Origin: Erythrobasidium yunnanense
Lineage: Eukaryota > Basidiomycota > Cystobasidiomycetes > Erythrobasidiales > Erythrobasidiaceae
DNA length: 64,000 bases
Direction of reading: 5' to 3'
Assembly (NCBI GenBank): GCA_001600175.1
Contig: BCJC01000004.1
Coordinates: 1,054,001 to 1,118,000, forward strand
Each line of letters opens with the position of its first letter. Position 1 is the first letter of the stretch. This document shows positions 33,341-44,669 of this stretch, in pieces. The notes below the pieces were generated by a model. It worked only from the letters and a program-made list of their open reading frames with translations. It was not told the DNA's origin and did no database searches. The translations under genes were made by a program, and so were the position numbers.

Positions 33341-35966
33341 ATGCACTCGGAATCACCTGGCGAATCCTCTATCGAGCCGCAACCCAGCGATTCGATGTCG
33401 GGCCTCGATCCTGCAGACAATAGTCGACCGGTCTCCGGTGTCATCGATAATGGAGCAGTAGATGGAGCGTCCCCATCTTCACAAGGAAACCAATCTACTC
33501 TTAATTCAACTCTCCCAATCACCAATAGCAGCGGCGACGAAGCACCTCTTTCTTTCTCATCGCCCGATAACAGCCCTCCTCCTTCTGCAGCAAGCCAACA
33601 ACCTTCTACCAATCTACCAACATCCCATGGACAAGAGAATGTACTGCGACCAAGTATGACAGCCAGATCGGTGTCAGCTACGCCAGGAAGACCACCCTTG
33701 ATGCGTGCAGGAACCGATCCATCATCGAGACCTATGCCGCCACAACAGCATCAGCAGCAGCATCAGGCAGAAGCTGGACCATCATCCTCCCGTACATCGC
33801 GGCCTCGCGCAGTACGCTATGCGGACCCCGATCGCCATTGGCTCAGCGAAGATGAGGGCGAGATGCATTCAAACGATGTAACGGCGAGGAATCGGAATCG
33901 CCAACAGGGTTTTAGTGGCCATCAAGGAGGAGATGGACGTGATTCAGATGACAGTGGTGGAAAAGATACAGACGCAGATAAAGACCAAGCACTGCTTGCT
34001 CGGCAATCGACGGAAACGCGATCGCACCCCATCAACCATAAACCTGCAAAGATCCAAACGGACCTCAGTATGTTTGGCCTGTCGAAAGACTATACGTCGC
34101 TCCTACCAAGCCTGGCGACTGTGACACCCAATCTCCTCAAATCGCTGCAATGCTCCTCTTGCACGAACCTACTGCGTGATCCTACGACGCTCTCATGTGG
34201 ACACTCTGTCTGTCTAGGCTGCAGCGCACCCGATGCCTCGCCGATCCAGATACAGCAAGCCGCTGTAGCTTCAGCGATTAGCTCGACAGTGGCGGAAGCT
34301 CTATCACCGCGCCAACAAGCAAGGTTACTTCCAGATACAAGTCTCGACGAACGGCAAGCGAGTGGACTTCCAGTTGCAGGTTCGCCAGAAATACCGCAAC
34401 AAGCAAGTCCAACGTCGAAAGCGAAAACTTTGTTCAACGATGTCTGCTGTCCGATACCTACGTGTCGCAAGTTGACGAAAGCTTCCGAGCTGTCGAAATA
34501 CGGCATCAGGACAGACTTCGTGCTGCACAAGCTCACATCGCTGCTGCGGGCGCATATCCCGTCTATAAGCGAGGGCTTCAGCTTGAGCGATCAGATAGTT
34601 TCGCAAAGTACAAGAGAAGGAAGCGAAGAGCTGCAGAATGCGCTAGAAGAGCTGGAATCTACGCCAAGTAGCTCGCCAGACGAAAACCCGAAAGACGAAG
34701 ATGGCGCAAAGCGGATCATGGGACGGCATAGACAATGGAAAGCAAGCAAACGGAATAAAGGCAGCGTTCGCAGCTCTGGACGGAATAGCCCGACTATACC
34801 GATCCTCGTCTCGGATGTTCTGTCAGAGCTGGAGTGTCAAGTGTGCGTGACGCTCATCTACGAGCCGATCACGACGCCCTGCGGTCACACATTCTGCAAG
34901 AGGTGTCTGTTCCGCTCTTTGGATCATTCAAATAGGTGTCCGCTCTGCCGATCTGAACTGCCAGGTTTCAATTTCTTCGTCACCGCACCTTTCAATTTCA
35001 CGATCTCAAACCTCCTTCTCACGACTTTCCCTCTCGTGTATGAAGATCGTAAGATCGCCTATGAGGCAGAACAGAGGGATACTGGATTAGATACTCCCAT
35101 CTTCGTCTGCATGGTCGCCTTCCCATTCATGCCGACAAATCTTCACATCTACGAGCCGAGGTATCGCTTGATGATGCGAAGAGCGATGGATACCAATAAG
35201 CGTTTCGGCATGGTTTTGCCAAGTCGGTCAAACGATGGCATCAGCCAGTACGGCACCATGCTGGAGATCGAGGAGATTCACGTCTTCGATGACGGACGAT
35301 CGCTTATACAGACGAAGGGCGTTCACCGCTTCAAAATTCTGGAGACGGGTACGCTTGATGGCTACTCAGTCGGAAGAGTCGAGAGGATTGAAGATATACG
35401 TGAAGAAGAAGAGGCAGAGCTGGAGAGGCCTGCTTTGGCAAGATCGGCAGAGCAGCAGAGGCAAGGTGGAACTGCCAGTGGCACCACTTCACCAGCTGGA
35501 GGCAGGAGTCGGGCACCTTCCATCGTCCGCCGCCTGAGTCGCTCAAGTCCGCCTGCAACTGCTGCTGCACCATCGCAAACTCCCCCTGATGGTGCAGAGC
35601 CGCAAGACACCTCTGAGCTCACGAACAAAGAACTCATCGATGTCTGCAAATCCTTCGTGGAAGCTTTGAGGACAGGCTCGACACCTTGGCTCAGGCAACG
35701 ACTGAATGACTCGATGCCGCCTATGCCGGATGATCCGAGAGAGTTCACCTGGTGGATGGCTATGCTCATGCCTATCGATGATCACGAGAAGGCCAGACTG
35801 CTTCAGGTAAGCTCATCATCCTCTCAAACAAAGATTATCAAGCGCTGACTGGCTTTTTCGCACCTCCCAGATTACAAGCTACAGGCTTCGATTACGGCTT
35901 TTGGTCTTCTGGATTCAACAAATGCAGCACTCTTGGTGGTTCAGCCGCGGTTGCACCATCGCTTGA
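33341..35966 (+). CDS. RING finger and LON-substrate-binding domain protein (LONRF-like E3 ligase)
   Basis: Two exons (33341-35806, 35871-35966) give 853 aa. Residues 1-240 are disordered and Ser/Gln-rich. A first, degenerate RING begins near 269 (CSSCTNLLRDP, CGHSVCLGC) and is split by a long Ala/Gln insert before CCPIPTC. A second, canonical C3HC4 RING starts near 497 (CQVCVTLIYEP, PCGHTFCKRCL, CPLC). A LON N-terminal/PUA-like domain follows at about 580-840 (FPFMPTNLHIYEPRYRLM, FGMVLP) with a disordered insert. LONRF proteins are likely ubiquitin ligases that recognise substrates through the LON domain. The two-RING layout matches fungal and animal LONRFs. Its last exon encodes the conserved ITSYRLRL helix of the LON domain end. 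Confidence 0.92.
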
Positions 35967-36531
35967 CTAGCTCGTTACGCAGTCGACATTTGGCGAATCC
36001 TCCTCTTCTTGTGTATACTGGTTTATTTCTCAAGCCAGAACATGTAGCTTCCACCCACATCTTTCTACTTCCTTCCGCTCTACAAGCCTCTCATTACACA
36101 CGATGGCCATTTCCACACCTCTTTCCTCATAGCAAAGTATCGTTGTTTTCGAGAAGTATTACCTGTTTCAGCTGTATAGTCTGCATCTCATCACAATCGT
36201 TGTTAAATCGTCATACCGCCTGTCTTCTTCACATCTCGTTATTACGCTCCTTTTATCGTTCACACTTAGCAAAACCAACACAAGCATCAAACAGTGTTCT
36301 TTCCTCTTTCATTAGCATTATCTCTGACTTCTCTCTCATCTCACTTGTCCTGTCTATACTAGTAGGATACAAGATCTGTGTAAGATAGCTCTACAGAATC
36401 GTAATCCGAGTACAGCGCCTTCCAGCATAGACTCCCAGCACAGAAGGCCTGCTTCGGTCTGCAGTCTAGGCTTTGGCGTACGGATCTGCCTTAAGGTCTA
36501 GACATATCGAGGAGCATCGTGAAATAACTAC
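35967..36531. other. Intergenic region between convergent LONRF-like and MOB4 genes
   Basis: T/C-rich DNA of 565 bases. A 151-codon plus ORF here is Ser/Leu/His-rich, overlaps the 3' end of the RING-LON gene and has no motif; I treat it as 3' UTR. Confidence 0.5.
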
Positions 36532-37723
36532 TCAGCTCGAGCCCTTTGCCTCAAATTCTCCTCCTCGAGGGTCGACTTCCTCGTCCTCGCTACTTTCCGA
36601 TGAGCTGCTTCCTCCGCTTTTATTATTCGACGATGGGATCACGAGTAGATCGGGAGAGACTAGCTCATATTCTTGTGAAAGCAGAAGGAAGCGCTCGTAT
36701 AGGGAGGTCTCGGCCTGCAGCTTCAGCGTCAGCGATGGTTGGAGAGAGAGAGGGAGTGTAAGATGAATATACTTCGCACGCATCGAATATCTCGCGATGA
36801 TGGAACCAGGCTGCAATGTGACGCGTCAATGAATGAATCAGGCTTGGCAGAGATTGAGAAGGAGCTCACCATGGGCGAATATTCGATACAGCCGCCTTGC
36901 TATACTGGTGAAGTGCTTAATGGAGGTCGTAGGGATGGAAAGACTGCTTGCGATGTTAGCTAGTGTGCATTGAGTAGATCATGGTGAATAGAACGCCGTA
37001 CCGGCTTGGAAAGTAGCGGGAAGAATTCAGCAGGGCTGTCGCGCCTTCAAGGGTATGTGTGATATAGTCGATTGCACAGCATTCCGTCTGTATATGTCCC
37101 AGTAGATATCAGCTCGTTTCTACTAGCTAATCCGAGTGACGACCTACCTCATTTGCTGTTGCGTGAGCTGCGCACAGATATAGCCATTCGCCAGCTTTCA
37201 TCTCTGGACATGTCTCTCTTGAACAATGCTCCTGAAGCGATAAAACGAGTGGATGTGAGAGGTCAATAGCTAGGCGTCTGTGCGCAGTATATCAGTGCAT
37301 GTCCAGAATCGCGGTTAGCTCTCCGGTTTACGCACCTGAGGTGTTCATAGAGCCACACGTCGCGCTCTACATATTCATATTCGTCTTCACTGCTGGCGAC
37401 TGCATCCTGGTCGTTCTGGTCTGCTTCGAGCTCGCTGTCGCTCTCTCTGGCTTTTCCCTTTACGTCCTTTTTCCATCGAGGCAGTTCTACGACTCTGTTG
37501 ACGTTGTGCGTATCGTCTGCTACGAGATGTGCAATATATTCTTGCAGCTGGAACGGGCTGTCGATGTCACCTGGAGGCATTGCGCTAATGTCGCTATTCG
37601 AGAGCGAGACGAGGTAGTCCTGCAGGGCCATAGCATCAGAATAATGCACATAACTTTGCTACTGTATGTTCTGTTCACCTCCGTCTTTGTACCTCGTCGC
37701 AGCCGACCGCGTACTTCCGTCAT
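36532..37723 (-). CDS. MOB4/phocein-like MOB family protein
   Basis: Seven exons (37723-37679, 37619-37332, 37231-37148, 37087-37002, 36943-36870, 36810-36773, 36714-36532) give 265 aa. The order of blocks is that of phocein: [74 protein letters not shown] and [19 protein letters not shown]. Zinc ligands are a Cys pair before PEM and His residues of HAWFHH. MOB4 is a core subunit of STRIPAK phosphatase/kinase complexes, which control cell fusion and development in fungi. The Asp/Glu-rich insert before VWLYEHL and the acidic tail are additions. Secure family call; phocein subfamily likely. Confidence 0.92.
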
Positions 37724-37865
37724 TTCGACCAACTACAGTGTGTTATGCACGACGGCTGCTGATAGGTCTATATCTTGTTGACCTTGAATACTCGAGCAAT
37801 GAATCTTGCTTTTTGTGTCTTGAATAAGGACCTCTTGGTTCTGAAGCAACTTGTAATACTCCAAT

Positions 37866-40757
37866 ATGGATCTAGACGATGAGCTCTCCATTACACCTTC
37901 ATTCAAGAGCAAGAGTAGAAGGGATAAAGGCAAAGGCAAAGTGATACAATCCCACAACTCAAATGCAGCAGCAGCCAGTCCAGCTCAGAGCGACCTCGAA
38001 GACAACAACGACAACAATGAAGGAGCAGCAGCAGCAAACTCATCCGCCGTCATGTTCAAGAAGAAGAGCGCAAAGTCCAGAGGAGCTGGTGGTATCGGAG
38101 CATCATCATCAGCGAAGAAAGCCGACTCTACATCTACACCTGCAAGATCAAAGCTGGCTTTGAGCTTCGGGGCAGACCAAGATGAAGCAAATGGTCTGGA
38201 AGGAGAAGATGCAGATACAAGCATCAGCGAAAGTGCAGTACGGCGGTCAGAAGCCTCCAGAAAATTGAAGAGACCTCCTGTCATGCCTGCCAGTAGCAAT
38301 GCAAACTATGATGCAGCTTCAAGACTATCCAGTACTCTCTCGCAGACGAGTATCACAGCTGCTCCTGCTGCCAGACCTACATACTCGAAAGACTACCTAG
38401 AAGAGCTCAAAGCGAGCACGGCTGCAGCTCCTGCAGCAATGAAGCAGACCTCGACTAATGGAAGCTCATCTAATGGATACGACTCCCTTACCATGTCCAA
38501 GTTTGGTAGTAGTACGCTGGCAGAAGGTAGGACACTTGCAAATAATCATGACTCAAGACTGACTTTGTAGACGATGCATCTACAGAACTTCCCACGGAGA
38601 ATGCAATAGCGACTGCGAAAGCGCGTCGAGAGACAGCTCGCCGGCTAGGCATAGACACGGTGTCCGACTCCAGATCAAGCGACTACATTTCACTAGACGT
38701 AGGCATGCCCATCAAGAACCGAGAATCTCGCTTAGTGAGAGAAGAAGATGAGATAGGTGAAGGAGACGATGATCATGCAGACTTCACAGGCGCGTCGGAA
38801 CGCATACTGCTGGGGAAGAAAGGCAGGCAGAAGATGGAGAAAGATCGTAAAGAAGGCATGAGGGATCTGATTGATGCTGCAATGGATGAGGAAGATGAGG
38901 GACTATTAGGAGATGCGGCGATGCAGAACGAAGATGAGGAAAGCCGGAGGTGGGAGCTTGAGCAGATCAGGCGAGGAGAACAGAGGCGGCCTGGTGAAGC
39001 CGATGAGCAGGAGCAAGTGCCGTACACACCTGCGTCAAGTGAGTAGCTGCATCTCATTGTCATCCATGTATACACGCTGACAAGTGTGAACAGTCCCGGA
39101 AGCGACTGCTATCCCTAGTCTTGCGAGCACTACGAATCGCTTAGCTGCTGCTCTAGCCGAGTTCCAGTCCTCAAAAGGCGAGAACGACATTCTTCTATCC
39201 AACAGCGCTCGTGAAAGCGAAGCTTTAGCAGCACAAGAAGCCGAGCTGCGTCTCGAAGTGACGCGCATCAACAGCAAGCTAGAGTGGTTTACCGATTTCA
39301 AAGCATGGATAGAAGACGTAGCTACGTTCTTGGATGAGAAATTCCCTGCTCTGGAGAAGATCGAGAATGACAATTCTTCAGTCTTGCAGGAAAGAAGGGA
39401 GATGCTGCTCAGAAGGCGGTATCAGGACGACTCGGATGACGTCGCGCTATTCACGGGAGCGAACGTGCCTGTCAAATATGTGACGGAAGAAGAGAGGAGC
39501 AAGGCGGATGAAGAAGCTATGGAGGTGGATGAACTTGGAAGGACGAGGTCGGATACGGATCTACAGCCGCGATCGTTCCCTCGCAAGAACAGGCGGCTGG
39601 AGAGGCAGAAAAGACATACTCTGCGCCAACAAGCGAAAGGCTCTCAGCAGAGCCCTATGGACGAAGGCGATTCGACGGATGATGAGTTAGTGGCTTCCGA
39701 CTCGCAAGACTTGCGAGCTGCCAGCGAGAGTCTCGTACAAGCTGTTGAAGGTTTATTCGCCGATGTGGAATCTGAAGAATACAGAGATCCCTCACTTGGT
39801 ATTCGACCGCGCTTCGAAGACTGGAAGCATCGATATGGCGAGGAATACGGCCATGCTTTCGCTGGTCTTGCCATGGTGGGCGCATGGGAGTTCTGGGTGC
39901 GCACAGAGCTCGCAGCATGGAATGCATTCGGTATCACAGAATTGCAGCTGGCAAATACAAGCTTGGAAAGCTTTAGCTGGCATAAAGCACTCACGGATTA
40001 TCAGCATGCGAGAGCAAGCTCGGTAGAAGCTAGTGGAGGTGCAGAACAGCTAGATCCTGCAGACGATGTCGTCCATGGTATGGTAGCGACTGTCGTGGTG
40101 CCTCGACTAAGACGGCTGGTTCTGGATGGCTTCGACCCGTATTCCAGCTCGGGTATTGCGAAGGCACTGGCTACAGTAGAAGAGATCACTTACTGTCTCG
40201 AGACAAACCATGTCCGATTCGAGGTAAGTTGGCAGTCTCATCTGATTCTGTGTAGATCATTGATATCTATGTCTGAGCAGAGCTTGGTCATGGCTTTCCT
40301 CTCCTGCTACCAAGTGGCTATCCTGCGATTGCAGAGTCTGGTTGTGCCCTTCACATCCGAAGTACGGGCGCCCGTGTCTGGCATAAACCCAGAAGCCATT
40401 CAAGCGCGACAGCGGTTCGCCCGGCGATGTTTCAAGCTGCTGAGCAACGCAATGCGGTGGAGGCGGTATGCGAAAGCGTTCATTCTTCCCGCTGGCGGCG
40501 AAGGCTATGGACTCGGAGCAGGTGGAAGCTGGGATGCCTGCTTAGCTCGCGAATTGGTCGAGAAGGTGCTTCTACCCGTGATTGAGGCAGGATGGGAAAC
40601 GGGCGGTAGTGCGATAGCAATACAGGTACGTCTGACAGCTTGCTCTTTGTCATAGGCACAGAACAACGCAGCTCACGTGACGCGATCCTTGCAGGTCCTC
40701 AAGCTCTTCCCTGGGTTTTCTCTGCCAGACGACATAGCTGCGAGGTTGAAGGCATAG
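37866..40757 (+). CDS. GCFC/PAXBP1-like spliceosome-associated protein
   Basis: Five exons (37866-38526, 38571-39038, 39094-40223, 40281-40625, 40695-40757) give 888 aa. The N-terminus is disordered, with basic patches, followed by an NTR2-like acidic region containing YISL, RILLGKKGRQKMEKDR. A helical segment (EAELRLEVTRINSKLEWF) leads into the GCF C-terminal domain, with RYGEEYGHAFAGLAM, WNAFGITELQL and a basic/hydrophobic tail. GCFC-type proteins link to PRP43/NTR complexes and lariat release. Intron 3 (57 nt) is in frame and stop-free, so reading through would also give protein. Family call is good; whether it acts as PAXBP1 or NTR2 is not resolved by sequence. Confidence 0.85.
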
Positions 40758-40907
40758 TTGAGATGTTGTGTAAGGTACCGCAGGCTCTGTAGCAGGGTAG
40801 ATTGCAAGACATAATTGGCCGATCATAGCCGTCCATCGCTATCTCAGCCGCCTTTCATCGCGCCTTAGTCTCGAGATAACTCATAGCGAAGAGCTTTCTG
40901 TATATAC

Positions 40908-42576
40908 ATGGCTGCATTGCAGAGCAGGGCGGCGCACCGTCCAGCTCAGCGCCATGCGAACGACGAAGCAGAGCCAGCAGAGGCGATAAGAGGCCGACCT
41001 CAACAGCAACGGATCATCCGCGAGCAGGATTCATGGCAAGTTGGCTTGAGATACAGTTACAAGACAAGTCTAAATGAGTGAAACAGGATCCTCTTTGCGC
41101 CTGTCAAGCCTGCGCAAGCTCAACTCACAGAGCATAGTCGATCGCCTATAGATAGCAGGATCACCTCGTTCTCGTCGCAAGCGACATCTACTGCCCAGGA
41201 AGCTATACACGATGCTCAGACGCAAGATGTAACCTCGAACAGCTCTGGAAGACCTGCAGATGACACCCAAACAAGCCATGATGCGATGCCCTTGTCGCCG
41301 CCACTGCTAAGCTCGCTCGAAGAGACAGCAGGCGACACGTCTGTACCTTCTCCTACTATATCCAACGATACTCCCAATCTACCTTCACCTGAGCCTTCTT
41401 CCCTTGGCCGATGGACTATCTTACCTACCCCAAACGCTTCATATCTATTTGACGACGAGCAAGATGCGTGTGCCTCTCCAATACATTCTCGTCAAGAGCA
41501 CAGTCCAGTGGAGAGTCTGCGTGTTGCTGGCTCGGCAGTCAGCGCGAATACCGAGCTGCTCTCCATACCTAGTTCCGTCACTCTGTCGGAGAGGTCAGCT
41601 TCAACGGATGCAAGTCCTCGACGTGCGCATTCGATCAACCAAAGTAGGCACAGACAAGAGGCTTCGGACGCACTCACTGTGGCTGCTCTAGAGAAGATGA
41701 CCGCAGCTGCAGAGGAAGTGAGCAATAAAGAAGCCGATCTGACTTCAGGATCAGAAGAGGATGATGCTATGGATGTAGACGAAGCGCTTCTTGCGCGCGC
41801 ACCCGATGCTATGAGTGCGGGCATCCGGCCTATCAAGCGAGCTCCGCTGCAACGCATGTCGGTGTCAGCAGCTTCGCAGTCGTCTGGGAAGCAAGAGCAA
41901 CGCTCCAAAGCATGCTCGGCACGTCTAAGTACTTCATCGAAGAGGCGGCATCGCAAAGCGGGCACTAGCGAGAAAGGCAGTAAGAGGAGCCACACGAATA
42001 CGGAGATTTCTTTGGCGGCAAGGTCAAGCAAGGGAAAGACAGCTGCCAGAGATAGGGAATCAAGAAGCAGAAGTGGTCGGCCAAGCTCTCGGCGGCCTAC
42101 CTTCAGTTTGGGAGAGGCGGCTCGCCAGATCTTCAAGGTTGACCAGGAGGTACTCGATGCTTTCAATCAACATGGAACAGTGTATCAGTAAGCTAGATGT
42201 TCAATAAGCCGGCGTTCGCTCCTAGCTAATGCTACGCATCTAATCTAGCCAATCAATACCGCAAGACTCGCGTTCTCAGTCAAGTAGCGATAGATCACCT
42301 CATGGCTACGAAGCTTTCTCTTCGTATACTGCATATGAGATGGGCGATTCTCCATATACCAAGCACCTCTTTACTGGCGCTTCTGACAATATAGAAGATG
42401 CAGATCCCGCATCTGGCGAGACGTCTCGCGCCGCTCCTTCAAATAGCCTATTATACAGATCAGACCTCTATGCGGATCCTCACACCGCTAGCTTGGGTCT
42501 GCATCGTCACTTCTCCTTGTCAAGCCTTCATCATTTCCTCGTGGAATCGGTATACAAGCTACTGTACCATCCTTAG
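40908..42576 (+). CDS. Unrecognised Ser-rich, probably nuclear protein
   Basis: Three exons (40908-41039, 41109-42187, 42249-42576) give 512 aa. The only in-phase join of exons 1 and 2 uses an AAG acceptor at 41108; an ATG at 41286 within exon 2 is a fallback start. The protein is low-complexity: Ser/Asp-rich middle, then a strongly basic stretch (SSKRRHRKAGTSEKGSKR and KTAARDRESRSRSGR) that should act as a nuclear localisation signal. A short conserved-looking segment follows (FSLGEAARQIFKVDQEVLD), then a less biased tail. No domain is recognised. It lies 150 bases after the GCFC gene on the same strand. Confidence 0.55.
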
Positions 42577-43132
42577 GGGAATATAATCGTCCGTTATATC
42601 TCATGCAGCACACACCATGACCGTCAGCAAGGTTTGTAGCATAAGTTTCGATATGGAATAGCAGTTCAGGATCATTTCGGCTTATAGCATATCAGGTGTT
42701 GTTGTACAACAGCTTCATAGCCATATCACTCTTCCTGGCGGTATTAATGCCTGCCATCCTGCATCACATCCTTGCTCGTCATGCTCTTGCATTTCAGCTT
42801 GCTTCCCACTTCTGAAGTCACCAAAGTATGGCTCAATACGATGGCCGTGGTAGCGTCCTCAGCCCTATCATGCAAAGTACCCTGTCTCACAAGCAGGCGG
42901 ACGATCGCCGGCCCTGTTTAACCCTCCTTTCACGTCAGCCCATCGCGACCACATAATTGACAGAAAATGGGTTTCCGCCAGATAGCCACCACTGTATGCA
43001 GAACACTCTCACGCAATAACCCTGGATACGATACGGACACGTTGGCAGACTGCGCAGAAGCTTTTTTGTCCCCCTTCGTCCTGCTTCTCTTCTTTGCTTT
43101 CTTTTCATCCTTTAGACCTCTCCTAACCTATC
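42577..43132. promoter_or_regulatory. Promoter region of the DUF1996 gene
   Basis: A 556-base gap with no gene. The last 60 bases are pyrimidine-rich (TTCTCTTCTTTGCTTTC), a usual fungal leader. No other element is apparent. Confidence 0.4.
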
Positions 43133-44433
43133 ATGATCCTTTCAAAGTGCCTGGTTGCACTCCTCATCATTAGCGTGAATGGTGTAGCCGAAGGATCAAA
43201 CCGCATAGTCCTGCACACTTTAAAATCCCTCGTCACTGCTCGTATAGACCCTCTCATATCTCCAGGAAAGATGTCTCAGCATGTACATCATGTCGTTGGT
43301 GGAAGCAACTTCGGTCCAGACTACGATCCTGACAGGCTTCGGGCAAGCCGCTGCTCAAACTTGAACGTACAGGGGGACAAGGTGGGCTAAACCAACAGGC
43401 AATGATACAGCAAGCTGATTACCACTCTAGAGTAACTACTGGCAACCGTCTTTGTATCGTGTGCTCTCAAATGGATCATACCTAGCAATGTCGACGAACA
43501 CCCGCATCTATTATACTCAACCTGACACTCTTCCCGGTGTGAAGGTTGAGCCTTTCCCTTACAACTTTCGAATGATTGCCGGCAACCCGAGTCGCAAGAC
43601 TGTCAATATCAACGATCAGGGCAATATCCTTACTTTCTACTATTGCGGCAACTATGATAAGAATGGAAAGGAGTACGGCTCTGAGAGCTACAACTTGCCT
43701 ACTAAGTCTTGCGCTATCCTGGTCGCGAAGGTGTAAGCTCCCAGATTGTCGGCATTTGGGACGAAGCTGAGTTTTGTCATAGGTTCTTTCCCACTTGCTG
43801 GAATGGTAAACCGTTCTCGGCTGCAAACCCAACGTAAGTCTATCCTCTAACAGCATGCTTGGTATTTGACTGACTCGCCCCGCAGCGCGCACGTTCACTA
43901 TCCGAATTTTGGCGGAGGCTTCTTGGGCAAAGACTGTCCAGCTGGCTTTCCCAGACGTTTACCCAGTATTCTGATGGAGGTCTACTACTTCAACGCAAAC
44001 CAGCCTGCATCTACAGCACGTAGCCAGTATGTACTTGCCAACGGTGACGTTACTGGCTATGGTCTACATGCCGATTTGTGAGGACGACTTCATATACATG
44101 TGGAATAATGCTGACACATGTTGTAGCGCCAATGGATGGGATCAGAATGTGCTCACAAACATGCTAAACAATTGCAAGACTGTCCCGGTAGAAGAGCCTC
44201 CCAACCAAGCATGCGCCGCTTTGGCACCTTCCTACAATCAAAAGTTGGCGGACGCCTGCACATATACAGGCAAGATACCGAACGAGTCGATAGGCTACAG
44301 GAAGTCTATTCCTCGTCTTGCTGGCTGCAACCTACCATGGACATCAGGGAGCAAGCCCAGCTGTACCTCCGCTCAATATTCAGGCGACCCAGCTTGGGTA
44401 ACGCCTAAGACTGGTGGTATACTCTGGCCGTAA
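43133..44433 (+). CDS. Secreted DUF1996 domain protein
   Basis: Five exons (43133-43381, 43431-43732, 43783-43833, 43886-44077, 44127-44433) give 366 aa. A signal peptide (MILSKCLVALLIISVNGVAEG) is followed by the DUF1996 pattern: LVTARIDPLISPGKMSQHVH, VGGSNFG, SNYWQPSLY, YY near residue 115, FPTCWNGKP and a second HVHYPNFGGG block. The recurring His and Asp residues and the H-V-H pairs suggest a metal or sugar site, but no member has a firm biochemical role known to me. It should be extracellular or wall-bound. The C-terminal region has six Cys that may form disulphides. Family call is secure. Confidence 0.9.
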
Positions 44434-44669
44434 TTCACGCTTATCATCCTATTTATCTTCGCACAAAATACATGCTTTAGCAGAAAGTCTTCCGGAAAGA
44501 CCTGTAAAATAGTATGCTTCGTCAAAGGAAACGGATCTCTTTACGCGTTTGCATTGTCCGTTCTTCCTTTGCTTCCAGCCTTAGACGTAATCCACCGAAA
44601 AAGCACGTTGTGCGAAGGAGAGCACCCTTGACAGGTTTCCAACTTCAAGCTAGATTGCACAAGCAAAGG

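Noticed and set aside
35933-36388. 151-codon ORF after the RING-LON gene
   Set aside because: Overlaps the last exon of that gene in another frame; Ser/His/Leu-rich composition fits translated CT-rich 3' UTR.
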